DNA from: Sialis fuliginosa
Taxonomy: Eukaryota; Arthropoda; Insecta; Megaloptera; Sialidae
DNA length: 64,000 nucleotides
Assembly (NCBI GenBank): GCA_961205875.1
Contig: OY540809.1
Coordinates: 31,384,267 to 31,448,266, forward strand
Reading direction: 5' to 3'
Shown piece after piece: positions 32,435 through 45,421 of the stretch (positions are counted from its first letter, which is position 1; the number at the start of each line of letters is the position of its first letter). The notes under the pieces are model-generated. The model made no database searches, had not been told where the DNA came from, and was given only the letters and a program-made list of their open reading frames with translations. Made by a program: the position numbers and the translations under genes.

Positions 32435-33593
32435 CTAGCTGCTACCTGCGGCTTCGCTCGCGTTGATTTCGAAACTAAATACAACCCTCCATACGTGACA
32501 TGGGGTGAAATATTTAAATTTTATTTATTTGTTTTTATTGATTGTTTGTATTGAAGAGTATTTATTTTAAGTTTCAAATAAATCCGGTCAAAAAATGTAT
32601 AATATCTTGGCTCCAATGCAATATAGGGGGTTGCTTTCCCCCCTAACACCCCCTCCTTCGTAATATTTTCCCGCCGGACAGAGGATGAAATATTAAATAA
32701 TTATTTATTTTTATTCATTACCTATACAAATTCGTAAATATCTCGGAACTTATTGTTAGTTAAAAATTGCAGAAACCCACCCCTTGTCGACCGCTTCCAT
32801 TAGGAGTTGAATGTCGAAATTTTTATTTTTATTGAAGACTGTTTTGCCGGAATTCACCTTTATAACTTAAGCAGCTATGCAGATAAACATACCAAAAACC
32901 CACCCTCGTCCCCCTCTTACGCTATTAGAGGTTGAATGTCGAAATTTTAATTTTAATTGAATATTATCTTGTCAAAATTTACCTTAATATCATAAACAGT
33001 TGCGTAGATAAATAGATAAATATATCAAAATTTAAAAAAGTTAACACCTCCTCCACACCCATCTCTTAGGGGTTGAATTTTCGAAAATGTTATTTGTCTT
33101 TAGATTATTTGTGCAAAGTTTCATTCGAGTGAATACAAAAAAAAAAAATATCAACACACTTTTTCACCCTTAAGGGGTTAAGGGATGAATTTTGGGAAAT
33201 GCTGAAATACGTGTTTCATTATTTGTATTGAAGAGTATTTATTTTAAGTTTCAATTAAATCCGATCAAAAAATATTTTTCCTATACAAACATATCCACCC
33301 CCTAACACCCACTTAAGGGTTTAATTTTGGGAAATGCTGAAATACATGTTTCATTGCTTGTATTGAAGAGTATTTATTTTAAGTTTCAAGTAAATCCGAC
33401 AAAAAAATATTTTTTTCATACAAACTTTGACACCTTCTTTTAACCCCTTAGGGGTTGATTATCAAACAATCCTTTCTTAGTGGGTGTTTACGTCATAAAA
33501 GGAAGATACCCTTAAAATTTCACGTTTCTAGGACCAGGGGTTTCGGCTGGGCGATGATGAATCAGTCAGGACATGTTATTATATGTATATAGA
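32435..33593 (-). mobile_element. Helitron-like family X, copy 2
   Basis: Inverse orientation to copies 1 and 3. On the minus strand it starts TCTATATACATATAATAACA at 33593 and ends CGCAGGTAGCAGCTAG|T at 32435, so both ends are intact. It carries CACCCTTAAG..AATTTTGGGAAATGCTGAAA units of about 120 bp and the CTTTTATGACGTAAACACCC head seen in the other copies. Confidence 0.8.
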
Positions 33594-34459
33594 AAATATA
33601 AAGTCTAAGATAAATACATAATCTAATGTATATGAGTAGTTCTACAAACGATGGAATTTTGGATGGCCCGACTTATTTCGTATATTAATATTTTGTAAAA
33701 TATATTTTTTCTTGATGAAAACTGTAAACTATTACTGCGCCTAGCATGCCAATTAAAATAACCCCGTTTTGAAATATATTTTTTATAATAAATAACACTT
33801 AAAATGTGAAATTCTCAGTCTCCTGGCATGTCACTACTCAGAAGTGAAAGTTAGCAGACTAAATAAGTATTGTTTCTGAATATATAAAAAAAAAATTACA
33901 CTGCAGTAGTAATCTGTAATATTGGTTCTTTTTTATTGTGTAAATAATTTTTGAATTTTTTTATATTTTCTTTAAGAAATATTCTATTGAATATATTCTA
34001 TCGAATATTTCATCATTCTCCTGTCGAACCAAAACACTTAAAAAATATATAGAATTTATATTCCGATCAAATCATCGTTTGTCATAGTAATTAATTGAAA
34101 TATAATAAATAAAATACTGTACATGTTTTAACTTAATTTGAGGTTGTATCAATTAATTCATTTAACGTTGTAAGCAAGATCGTACTTTGTCCAGTCAATT
34201 TCTCTCCTGGTCAGTCGTGAAAAATACTGTGGATATAAGTAATTTTTTAGTTGTATGAGCTGTACATATTATGTTTTCTTGTGATAGAGGACTTGTTTTT
34301 TTTATATAAAACGTTATTTTGCCGATTTTTAAAGAATATGTAAAGAATTCTCAGTCTCCTGGTCTCAGTCTCCTGGCAGCTCTAAAAACGGGATTGGACT
34401 TAAATAATGTAAAAAAAATTAGGTTAATATCATTAGAATACGGACTTCGCTTGTTTTTT
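33594..34459. other. Spacer with three CTCAGTCTCCTGG words
   Basis: CTCAGTCTCCTGG occurs at about 33815, 34351 and 34364 (the last two adjacent), all in the same orientation, in otherwise AT-rich sequence. No gene recognised. Confidence 0.35.
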
Positions 34460-34730
34460 AACAATTTTTATTATTTATAAAAATTTTTATTTGTTATAAA
34501 CAAATAAAAATATTTTCTACCTACTCAATAATTAATATTGTGAATAGATTGTTTTAATATCAACGAATTGTTGTTTTAAATGACTACCTATGTCCTTTAA
34601 CAATTTGTATTGTTTATAACAAATTTAATTTGTTATAAACAAATAAAAATATTTTCTCCCTACTCAATAATTAATATTGTGAATAGATTGTTTTAATATC
34701 AACGAATTGTTGTTTTAAATGACTACAAAA
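34460..34730 (+). repeat. 141-bp direct tandem duplication
   Basis: ATAAACAAATAAAAATATTT, TACTCAATAATTAATATTGT and CAACGAATTGTTGTTTTAAA each occur twice, 141 bp apart, with few differences. A young local duplication. Confidence 0.88.
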
Positions 34731-35517
34731 TACTTTTATGTTATTGAAAATGACTTTTTTTATTATGTGAGTGTAATTCTACAGGAATTGCATTTTTTTT
34801 AAATTTTATTCGCAGTAGTGGCCAAATGTAACATTTTTTTATTAAAGTACATAAAAATGTCTACAATTAAAAAAAAAAAAATTACCCTACGCCGTTTTAT
34901 CATTAAATGGCGAGCTTTTCCATTTTTTTCAATAATGATCGATTGTGGGTGTAAAAATCAAATTTTATTTTTGAAAATTTTATTATGTATTTATAAGATA
35001 AAAATACATATTTCCTCTTATTTTCGTAAATATCCTTTCATTTTTACGTTAATTATTGCATTATTAGTGATAAAAAAGTTTTTCGATGATTTTTTTATTT
35101 TTGAGGTTATGATGCGTTTGAAAAGTAACGCTACCTATGCAGTTCTATAGTCTATTAACTTATACGTATTTTAATATTTTTTTAATTTTCCTACGACCTA
35201 TAGAACCGGAGATATTTCAAAAACAGTGTAGCGACACATTTGAAATGTATCAAAAATGCACAATTATGCAATTTTCTCGGGACGCACATGGTCGATTTTT
35301 CCAAATTTTCGATTTTCAACTCATCTTCGAACATATAAAGAGAAAATCCAAAAAAATCCAACTTCCCGAATGCATCACTTCAAAATGCTAATTTCCCTCT
35401 ACTAATATCTCTTTTTAATGGCCATAAAATTTTTAATTTTTAATTTTTTGACTGGCCACTTTCAGATAGTGTGAAAAATGTCATCAACTTGAAATAAAAC
35501 TACTTGCCAAAGCTTTA
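34731..35517. other. No supported gene
   Basis: Open frames at 34818-35150 and 35137-35391 are rich in Lys, Phe and Ile from poly-A/T tracts and show no family signature. The stretch CCTATAGAACCGGAGATATT resembles dispersed repeat text in insects. Confidence 0.3.
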
Positions 35518-37389
35518 GTCCAGCCAATGAAGCAGAAAAAATGGTCAAAATGGGAAATTTTCCGGAACAGCAATTTTATGGTTGATTCTTATAGATTTTG
35601 AGCCGCTGAACACGAAAAAATAACGCGCCCGCGTAAGGAGTGAGGCTTCACCTCTAAAAATGGGGTAAAAGGGTGAACATCAAGTTTTTTTACCGTTTTT
35701 TCGATTTATTTCAAAAACTAAATCTACGATGGGGTTATATTATGGTTGATATTTGTAGCTGATACTCAAATGAATCAATTAAAACCAGTTAGATAAAATT
35801 TAACAAAAAAACACCCCTTCCAGAGGGTGAAAATGCCGTAAAATTGTTAATTTTCGGTTCTAATCAGTAAAAATTGAATAACTCTGGGGCACATCATCGC
35901 ACAGACTCGTATATTGGCTCAAATTCTTCCTAAAGCTCCAAAGAATTGAGATCAACCATAATATAGCCAAATATGAATAGATTTACTAATGATATTAGCC
36001 AATATTTAAGGGTGTGTCACAAAATATTTGTAAAAATTTGTGTTGCACTAAAAACCAAGTAAAAAAATCAGGAATCATTATTTTTTTACAAAATTGCACT
36101 TGTAGCTTCTATTTATACCTACGATCAAGACTGCATAAGAAAAAAAGTTTTTCATGCACATAAATGCATTTAAAAGGTGGCCCCCACTGGTGTTATCAAA
36201 TTGGCTGTATCTTAGCTCCTAATTACCCGATTTCAATTTTTTTTTGTTTATTATAAAGTTCTTATTGAGAAGAATTTTTTGGATAATATTTATTGTTCTC
36301 TAAACATCGAGAGTTCCCCACAACTTTCGAAAATCTAAAAATTTCACTTTTTTCGAACTTTTTTGCTGATTAAATTATTTTTGAAAATTGTGGGCAACCC
36401 GCAACACTAAGGGAAAAATAAATAGTATCAAAAAAAATCTTATTAATAAGAACTTTACAATAAACAAAAGAAAATTGAAATCGGATAACTAGGATCTGAG
36501 ATACAGCCACTTTGATAACACCCGTGGGGGCCATCTTTGACAGCCAGCATTTTGTGTCCTGCATAGATTTTCATGTAGCTACCTATCTAAAAATTTCCCT
36601 TTTGACTCTATCTAGGACCATTGAATGTGGCATATTCCAATCAAAGAGTGTATCGCTATTTTACGTACAAGTCGTACTATAGCTATTTATTACTTTTTAA
36701 TTTTTTACGACAAAATGCGGTTTGATGCATTTTGATATGCATTTTAAATGCATTTATGTGCATGAAAAACTTTTTTTCTTATGCAGCCTTGATCGTAGGT
36801 ATAAATAGAAGTTACAAGTGTAATTTTGTAAAAAAATATTGATTCCTGATTTTTTTACTTGGTTTTTAGTGCAACACAAATTTTTACAAATATTTTGTGA
36901 CACACCCTTAAATATTGTCTAATATCATTAGTAAATCTATTCATATTTGGCTATATTATGGTTGATCTCAATTCTTTGGAGCTTTAGGAAGAATTTGAGC
37001 CAATATACGAGTCTGTGCGATGATGTGCCCCAGAGTTATTCAATTTTTACTGATTAGGACCGAAAATTAACAATTTTTCGGCATTTTCACCCTCTGGAAG
37101 GGGTGTTTTTTGGTTAAATTTTATCTAACTGGTTTTAATTGATTCATTTGAGTATCAGCTACAAATATCAACCATAATATAACCTCATCGTCAATTTAGT
37201 TTTTGAAATAAATCAAAAAAATGGTAAAAAAACTTGATGTTCACCCTTTTACCCCATTTTTAGAGATGAAGCCCCACTCCTCACGCGGGCGCGTTATTTT
37301 TTCGTGTTCAGCGGCTCAAAATCTATAAGAATCAACCATAAAATTGCTGTTCCGGAAAATTTCCCATCAAATTGCTTCATTCACTGGAC
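35518..37389. mobile_element. 1.87 kb foldback containing a second palindrome
   Basis: GTCCAGCCAATGAAGCA at the left and its inverse at the right are flanked by TA (35516-35517 and 37390-37391). The outer arms, 35518-36178 and about 36746-37389, pair nearly base for base (for example GGTTGATTCTTATAGATTTT, TAACGCGCCCGCG, CACCCCTTCCAGAGGGTG). Between them, 36178-36540 is itself palindromic, followed by about 200 bp of single-copy DNA. Non-coding. A diverged arm copy lies at 7763-8060. Confidence 0.9.
36178..36540. repeat. Inner palindrome of the 35518 element
   Basis: GGTGGCCCCCACTGGTGTTA, TGGCTGTATCTTAGCTCCTA, TTTATTATAAAGTTCTTATT appear inverted as CACCCGTGGGGGCC, TAGGATCTGAGATACAGCCA, AATAAGAACTTTACAATAAA. 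The apex is near 36355. It shows more mismatches than the outer arms, which suggests that it is older or under different repair. Confidence 0.85.
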
Positions 37390-38027
37390 TACTTATGCTT
37401 GAAAAAAATTTCGTGCCGGAATTAACTCCATTTTCTTCCTCCGTGTGTAGAACTACCCATATAAGTAATTAATATAAATGTTAAAGATAAAAGAGTTTTT
37501 GTTTTGTAAATGCAAGCATTCGGAACTTGTCTAAGCTGCGTCCAACATGTATTTGTATATTATTATTATTATATGTATGTTAAGAATAAAATGTTCGTAA
37601 AGTAATAAGGTAACGGCACCGGTCTTGGCAAGCACCCCTGTAATGGCAAATGTTTAATTAAATGTCCTGAATTTGAAATATGTGATAATATTTGATTATA
37701 ATCATTTCTGAATATTAATCTATATATATTTAACTGTCTTACAGCGTGATTTGATGACAATCGGCCAATAGGTGTCAAAATGGTGGACATTTAAACATCG
37801 CGGATCAGTCGAAATTTACGTAGTGTGTATTTTCTTATGTAAATGATTAGTGGAGCGAGTTTGATTATTAGTGATTTTTATGCTGCTTAAAATTTTTTTT
37901 TGAAGTGAAATTAATATGTTTCATTCTTGAACATATCTTAAAGATAAGGTCACCACTAAATTTAATTTTATTGTTCTAGGAGGGGTTTTGTGTTCAATAA
38001 CCATTACTGGGTATTCATTTTTCACTA

Positions 38028-39932
38028 ATAGCCAGTAGTGGCAGCGATGTTTTCAAATGTAGTTTTCATTACTAGGTGTGAAAAATGTTAAGCAGGCGGG
38101 TTGAAATTATTAATATATAGTGAATTATAATTCTAAAGATAAATTTGCAATTAACATATTCAAATTAGGCCAGGTAAGTATTAAGGAAAATTTACGATTG
38201 ATATTATTTTATGCAAAAATATATAAAAACATAAAGTCAAATTTAAGGTAATTGTTATGTTTGTTTGAATTGTTTAATGTACAAAAAAATATTGAATAAT
38301 TAAGGCAGATCCGTATTAAGGAAGTAATTTAAATAATATTTTCTAAAAATCTATATTCTATAGTTATAAGGTAAAAAAATAGTTATATTGACAGTATTTG
38401 AATAAATTATAAAATTGAAAATTTAGAGCAGGCCCGTATTAACGAAAATTTATAATATTTTATATTTAAAAAATACAAAAATTTAATGAAAAACTTAGAC
38501 AGTTATGTTGATATAATTTAAATAAAATATAGAACTGTGCAGTTTAGGCAGGCCTGTATTAACGAAAATTTACAAATGATTTTATCGTAAAAAATACAAA
38601 AAAAGAAAAATTAATGATAGTTATGTTGGACGTACCCGCTTCGCTCGCGTTGTATAATTTTTTATACTTATTAACAGTAGAAATAATATTATTTTAATAT
38701 AGATATTGAAATATAATTTTTTTATATTTTTTGCTTTTTATTCATTATAAGATACTGGCATAACATATGTGATATGAATTCATCATCAGAAGAAAGTGTG
38801 GTTAACATAAAGACGACTATTAATTAACTTGCTTACTATAAACTTATAATTTATAAATTTTTATAATTAATTGTTAGTTAAATATTTGCCTTTTTATTTG
38901 TGATTTATAATTTGTTAATTAAAAAAATAAATTTAATTGTGTAACTATCACACATGTGTTTTACTAAAGCATCTGCACAAATTATACTAGATAATATTCA
39001 TTGTATATTTTTCTTAATACGCCCCTGACTCAAAAATCACAATATAACAACTGCGGATGGTAAACATGTTCATGTTTATATAATTTTTACGAAAAAATAT
39101 TCATTATAAATTTTTCTTATAAATATACAATATGCATTATTGGTTTAGTTACATCAAAGTCATAACTACCATTACTTAATATTTTCATTTTTATAGAATT
39201 TTTATCAGAAAATTTTCTAATTATAAATTTTTCTTAATACGTAGCTGACTAAAATATTCATATATACATTTTCCGTTTAACTACATCAATGTCATAACTG
39301 TCATTGCTTAATTGTTTCATTTTTTATAGTTTTTATTGGAAAATATTAATTATGAATTCTTCTTAATACGTACCTGACTAAAATATTCATATATACATTT
39401 TCGTATTAACTACATTAATTCCATAACTTCTTACTAAATGGTTTCGTTTTATACAGTTTTTATTGGAAAAATTAATTTTAAATTCTATTTAATACGTGCC
39501 TGGCTTAAATATTCAATATACATTATAAGTTTAGTTACATAGATATAACAACTTCCATTGGTTAACATTTTCATTTTTAAACAAATTTTATGAGAAAATA
39601 CTAATTGTAAATTCTTCTTAATACGTGCCTGGCTTAAATATTAAATAACATTATCGGTTTAATTACATCGATATCAAAAGTTCCATTGCTTAGTATTTAA
39701 TTACTTATGATTTATTATTAAATATTAACTATAAATTTTACTTATATTAATAATTACTAATTAAAAATGTAATCTATTTACTTATTTATTTATTGTATGA
39801 CATTTCATGATATTTACCTTTAGTTTAAAAAAAAAAATTATAACAAAGTACTAGAAATATCATTTTGCCATCACTGGGTTGCCATCACTGGGTTGCCATA
39901 ACTGGTTTTACCTCTGCCACTACTGGAGAAAA
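38028..39932. mobile_element. Foldback element with opposed 110-130 bp tandem arrays
   Basis: GCCAGTAGTGGCAG near 38030 and its inverse CTGCCACTACTGG near 39915 mark the ends. Left of centre, units containing GGCCCGTATTAACGAAAATT repeat at about 38165, 38305, 38430 and 38548. Right of centre, units with the inverse AATTCTTCTTAATACGTGCC repeat at about 39013, 39232, 39360, 39485 and 39615. A Helitron-end-like phrase (CCCGCTTCGCTCGCGTTG) sits at 38637-38660 near the middle. CCATCACTGGGTTG is also doubled at 39868-39900. Exact outer limits may lie further out (about 37960-40120). Confidence 0.7.
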
Positions 39933-40517
39933 AACATGATCAAAATAAAAGGCTGTAATTTAAAGAAAAAAACTATATTTGCGGATTTTGGTAATGAAAT
40001 TGATTAAATAAAGAGTTACTTGTTTTATTAGTAACATGAGTTCATGAAAATCACAAAAAACAAGCTCATTAATCCAAAAAAACTGAAAACTTGCTCTTAT
40101 AGTGGCCACCACTGGTGCCTTTACCTTATGTGTTTCATTATTACCACCGTAAAACATTACAAAAAGACTCCCATTTCCACTTGTATAATTAATTCCATTT
40201 TTATTTCAAACTAAGAAATGGATATTGCAATTAAAAGATGTAGCATAATTAAATAAGACATTATAAAAACTAATATTATTATTAAAACAAAAAATAAGTT
40301 CGGTGCATTTAATCTTAAAAAAAGTTATGAATTTATAAATGCAGTTGTTAAATTAATCATTTTTACAGTGAGTGGTAGTTTGATAACTAATTAAAAGAGT
40401 TTAAAAAATAACTTTATATACTCTTTTTCTATAAGATTTCAAAGGCTATGTTCCAAAGTAATTTTTTAAATAACTAATTTAACACGAACTTTCGAAAAAT
40501 CCATCTATCCTCTAGTT

Positions 40518-40815
40518 CAGTGGTTTTCAAACTTTGTGGACTCACAGAACCCTTAGAACTATAAGTTTTTTTCGGCGAACCCGTAGATATGTTATTGGGA
40601 TTAGCTATATAGGCAGAAAAACTCACACACATATCTTTTTTACGCACACTAGTAACTTCTTGGAATGCATTAATTTTCAAATATAACTAAATTTGTCTTT
40701 ATATTTTTTTAGATAATATACACACACAACTAGTGTGAGTGCTTTATAATTTATTTTTTGAATTTTTATTATGACTCGCGGAACCCAGGGGTTCAACACA
40801 GATTGAAAACCACTG
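40518..40815. mobile_element. hAT MITE with perfect 8-bp TSD
   Basis: Inverted termini CAGTGGTTTTCAAACTTTGT and CAGTGGTTTTCAATCTGTGT; both flanked by CTCTAGTT (40510-40517 and 40816-40823). 298 bp, non-coding, with CGGAACCC/GAACCCGT phrases near each end. Confidence 0.92.
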
Positions 40816-41305
40816 CTCTAGTTTTAAAAAATTATCTCTTAACCACAAACCTGAAAAAATTATCATTACAAAAATTATAAATAGAATTATTTATAAATTA
40901 TACTTATAACTTAATCTGAAAACAATTTATTTTGTATTAAATCGACAAAAGACTTTTTGCAACTAATGATATACTTTCTTTTAAATATTAATTACAACTA
41001 CGCTACTGATAATATACTTGATTAAAATATATATATTTACATAAACGAATTACTTAATAAAATTAATAAAATATACTGCAACGACACAAATAATTTGAAA
41101 TGTAAACATAATCAGGGATAATAATTTCCATCTAAATATTATAACACCACTTAATCCTTTACTAAATTTGGGCAACATAATCGTGGGTTCATTGGGGCTT
41201 TGCTAAATTGATACCGGTGATAAACTAATTATTTAATATTTCCAAAATGCATGAATGTGTTTATTCCTACCACATTCACTAATTTAAACCTATATATTGA
41301 TCATA

Positions 41306-41636
41306 CGGGATGTTTTATTAAAAAACATTGTTCTGAAATTGTACGTTTCATAACTGAATATCAATATTGAAGGGGGTTAATTTGTGTATGATTTAAAGAC
41401 AAAAAGTTTATATAAACATAGGACCGTTATTAATTAATTGGACCGCGAGGGTTGAAACTAAAAATTCGTTTTATACCCAACAAGTTTTATAAAATTATCT
41501 AATGTAGTTTCGGAGTTATTAAAAAAAATATTTCTCAAAAAAATCTTGATCACCTGTATATCAAAAATAAAGCGAAAACGGACCTATGTTTATTTGAACT
41601 TTTTGTCTTAAAACCATTCAATTATAAAACATCCTG
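41306..41636. mobile_element. TA-flanked MITE (GGGATGTTTTAT ends)
   Basis: CGGGATGTTTTATTAAAAAA and the inverse end CAGGATGTTTTATAATTG are flanked by TA (41304-41305 and 41637-41638). A second left end, GGGATGTTTTATTAAAAAAA, begins at 41672 and is truncated within about 45 bp. Confidence 0.75.
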
Positions 41637-41719
41637 TATATTCATACATAGGCGGATAGAATATAATAATATGGGATGTTTTATTAAAAAAACAGTGTTC
41701 TTAAACTGTACATACATTC

Positions 41720-41999
41720 ATATATCTTCGATATAACGCTCCCGTTTATACTGCTATTCCGTGTATTGCGCACTTTTGCTATGGTCCCGACTCCGACACA
41801 TTAATTAATATACAAACATTCCCGTTTTTAACGCTCACAGATCCCGTTTATAACGGCCAAAAGTTTGTTAACACCTTTTGTATTGAGTAAGGTAAAAATT
41901 ATGATTCTATATTTAAACATATTTTTATGAAAAATATTTATTTCTAATTTATTATTATCCTGTTTATAACGCTCAAAAATATTATGACGAAATTTAACT
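41720..41999. repeat. Possible pogo/Tigger-type remnant
   Basis: Three phrases of the form CCCGTTTATAACGCTC (at about 41740, 41820, 41845) and CCTGTTTATAACGCTCAAAA at about 41959 suggest a decayed subterminal region of a TA-targeting transposon. Weak. Confidence 0.3.
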
Positions 42000-42007
42000 G
42001 TACATAC

Positions 42008-42821
42008 TAGTGATGTAACGAATAATCGCATTCGCATCGCATTCGCATTCGCGAATATTCGCACATTTTTTAACATTCGCATTCGCATTCGCAAGAAAAA
42101 GTGCGAATATTTTTGCGAATATTACTTCTTTTTGTAATAAATAAATTTTTTTTTTTATCTATTTATTATATTAAATAATTATTTTTTAGAACTTAAAAAC
42201 AGTCAACATTTATTTTTACATGCCCCCCCCCCCCCTAAAAGCGAAAAAATAAGAAAAATAAAAGTTATAATAAAAATAATTTTAAATATAAAAAAAAATA
42301 TTATCATGTATGGTTCTCCATACCGTTAATTTCTTCTAAAATAGTACTCTTTCCTGTATTAAGCAGACAATTGTTGGCAGTTTCTTAATTAATATAAATT
42401 TTCATAGCAATAAATAGTTTTTATAATATTCTATTTTAAAAACCCAAAAATTAAGTATCTGTCTTGAGATATATGTATTTATTATTTATCTTAAACAAAT
42501 ATTCAAATAATAATTAAGTTTTTTAAATTATCAGCATTATTTTAAGTCGCTGATTTCTACTTAATACGCATGCTTTAAAGTCATTATATGTACGATTTCA
42601 TTGGCTACATCTTGTGAGTGGTTGTCATTTACATTTAATACCCAGTAGATAGCGTTAGCTGGAAGCAAATTTGCTACCATGCAATTTCTTTATAATACCG
42701 GGCATAAAACTATTAAAAAAAAGTCAATATTCGCATTCGCATTCGCATTTGCGAATGTCGGCCGCTAATATTCGCATTCGCATTCGCAAATGTTTAAAAT
42801 CATACATTCGTTACATCACTA
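42008..42821. mobile_element. hAT element with CATTCG-rich ends and 8-bp TSD
   Basis: Termini TAGTGATGTAACGAATAATC and, inverted, TAGTGATGTAACGAATGTAT, flanked by GTACATAC on both sides (42000-42007 and 42822-42829). Both subterminal regions are packed with CGCATT/GCGAAT words on opposite strands. 814 bp, no transposase. Confidence 0.9.
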
Positions 42822-42912
42822 GTACATACCTATATGCATTAAAATATAATGTTAATATATATTGCGTACTTTTGGTCCGTATATGTAAAATATTATGAAA
42901 AACTGGGCTATG

Positions 42913-43192
42913 GAGTCGGTTCTAAAATGTACGAGTACAAAAATATTTTTTTACTGACTTCAACTCTTCTCCGATTTCGACTCCAATTCCGACTTATATT
43001 TATTTATTTAAAAAATATATTTTTGGAAAAAAACTACGTTTTTAGACATTATTTAAAAAATCATTTTGGGTTTAATTTTGGAAATCTATTCTTGTGTTTT
43101 GTTTTGGCATTAGCTAAAACTATGCATTAAATAAATTAATTGTTTTATATTATAAATTCAAAATAACAAAACTCCGACTCCACATTCCTGAT
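42913..43192. mobile_element. hAT-like MITE with GGAGTCGG ends (tentative)
   Basis: TATGGAGTCGGTTCTAAAAT at the left and AACTCCGACTCCACATTCC at the right form short inverted ends of a type common among insect hATs. Target duplication not determined. Confidence 0.45.
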
Positions 43193-44483
43193 TAAAAATA
43201 CAAATTATTTTAATAATTCATTTAGTAATTACAACGTTTTAAGTAAAACGATAATTTAGGTATTCACACAAGCTCGAATGGACAACTCTTGAGATTATGC
43301 AATAAAGTAAATAAAACAAAATTTTATTAGCCCGATACAAGATGAGTTTACATTATCGCTAGCCGAGATTGTCGGTATTAAACTAGTATTTTAAACTTAT
43401 AATAAACCTTTTTAAATATTTAACAAACCTCCGCCTATGTTCATACCGATAAACGTATTATACAGGTACCTATATTATGTAATAACCCAGTTCATTATTT
43501 ACGCTTATGTATATAATCTAATATCAAAGATCGATTTCAAATTTTCTACTGAGCTGTTGGAAAAGGAGCAATTCAGCCGACAAGAATTGCATCTTTATCA
43601 TCATCATCAAATTTCGTATAATATTTAACCAATAAGGATTTTAGTGATAATAATAATAATGCATTTTATTTGCGTTAGGTACAATCAAAATAAAACTGAA
43701 CAATATATGTCATACATTTTTCTGAAAACATGCTGTTTTCAATTTATTAATAAACTTCTATATAAACTATCAAAACATTAAAAGTACAACTTATTAAGCT
43801 ATTATTTTTAAAATAACTAAGAAACAAAAAGTTTTAGTACCTATCAGCTCATTCAATAAAGTTTATTTCGTTATTTTATAAATGTAAAAAGATACCATTT
43901 AACGAAATAACCAATCAAATTAAAGAATAAAAATTAAATTTTGCAACAGTTTAAAAATAATGAAATTATTATCCATTATAAGGTAACCGTTACTGTTTTA
44001 ATAAAAATTAATCAAGCTCTCTGGATAATTAAATCTGTCTACTTGTGAAAAACACCCGAACTAATCCAGATTATATCTTATTATAAAATTATAATTATAA
44101 TATGTTTGTTTACATAACTGCTGTTATCTCTTACATAAAAGTGGTGTCAGTGGCAACTCGTGGTTTAAATTTATATTATAACAAGGTTGTGATATCTATT
44201 ATTTTAATCCAGTATACATTACATACTTAAGTATAGCAATCACGAAAAACTTGAGATTCCAATAGAATTACATGTTTTAAGGGTCTCCAAGTCAAGTTCG
44301 TCATTATAAAATTAATGTTCTTGTAAACAGTATAGATGTGAAACTATTAGACTCCTGGTTAGGACTTCTTGTCGAAATACGTGACGAGTGACATTGTGGT
44401 AAAGTTGTACCTATAGTTTTAGTTTAAGTGACTAAGCAACCACTTTCATAGTATATATTTCTGTTTAGGTAATCTATATACAT
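43193..44483. other. No gene seen
   Basis: AT-rich; small open frames lack family signatures. A (ATA)n-like run lies near 43650. Confidence 0.3.
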
Positions 44484-44485
44484 TA

Positions 44486-45418
44486 GGGTGATCCTTATAT
44501 GGGGTTAGAACGAATTTTGACCGGGCCGCCCCCCCCCAAATCAGCTCCAAATAATTCAAAAAGTATGTGGAAAAAGTTTCAGCTCTCTATCTTATAAAAT
44601 GGTCATTACCAGAGGGGGGTGATTTTCCCATTTAAAATACACCTGTTTTTCCGATTTTTCAAAGACCTGCGTACTAGAGTGTCTTAAACTCTTTCTAAAA
44701 ATCTAGAATACTCATGAAAGCATCCCTGGTACTCATATTTCATATCTTGATGGATAAAGTAAATTTCTGATTCAACATTGTCTGCTATTTGGGTCATTCG
44801 ATCATTCCATCAAGAAAATTAAAAACAAAAAAAATTTTTTGTATAATTTCTGGATAATTTTGTCAGAAAAACATTTAACAATAAAAACATTGATCTTGAA
44901 ATAAATAAAAAATTGATTCTAAAATCAAAAACGATAATTTGATATAAATTTCTAACTGGCGCGAGCAATTTTTTTTTTCAATTTTAATTTTAGAATCAAA
45001 ATTTTTTATTGCAAGATCAATATCTTCATTTTCAAACGTTTTTCTGACAAAATAATGCAGAAATTATAAAAAAAAAATTATTTTTATTTTCTCTTAATGA
45101 AATGACCCAATGACCCATATAGCTGTTAAAATTAAATCAGAAGTTTACTTTATCCATCAAGATATGGAATATGATTACCAGAGATGCTTTCATGAGTATT
45201 CTAAATTTTTAGAAAGAGTTTAAGACACTCTAGTACGCAGATCTTTGAAAAATCGAAAAAACACATGTATTTTAAATGGGAAAATCACCCCCCTCTGGTA
45301 ATGGCCATTTTATAAGATCGAAGGCTGTAACTTTTTCCACATTCTTTTTTAATTATTTGGAACTGATTTGGGGGGCGGTCCGGTCAAAATTCATCCTAAC
45401 CACATATAAGGACCACCC
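44486..45418. mobile_element. 0.93 kb foldback MITE, TA target
   Basis: Ends GGGTGATCCTTATATGGGGT and, inverted, GGGTGGTCCTTATATGTGGT, flanked by TA (44484-44485 and 45419-45420). The arms pair throughout, e.g. AAGAGTGTCTTAAACTCTTTC-type and TGGTAATGGCCATTTTATAA phrases, with the apex near 44955. A related left end is at 1246. Non-coding. Confidence 0.9.
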
Positions 45419-45421
45419 TAA

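Noticed and set aside
34818..35150. 110-codon frame with hydrophobic and Lys-rich segments
   Set aside because: Composition is explained by poly-A and poly-T runs; no conserved motif.
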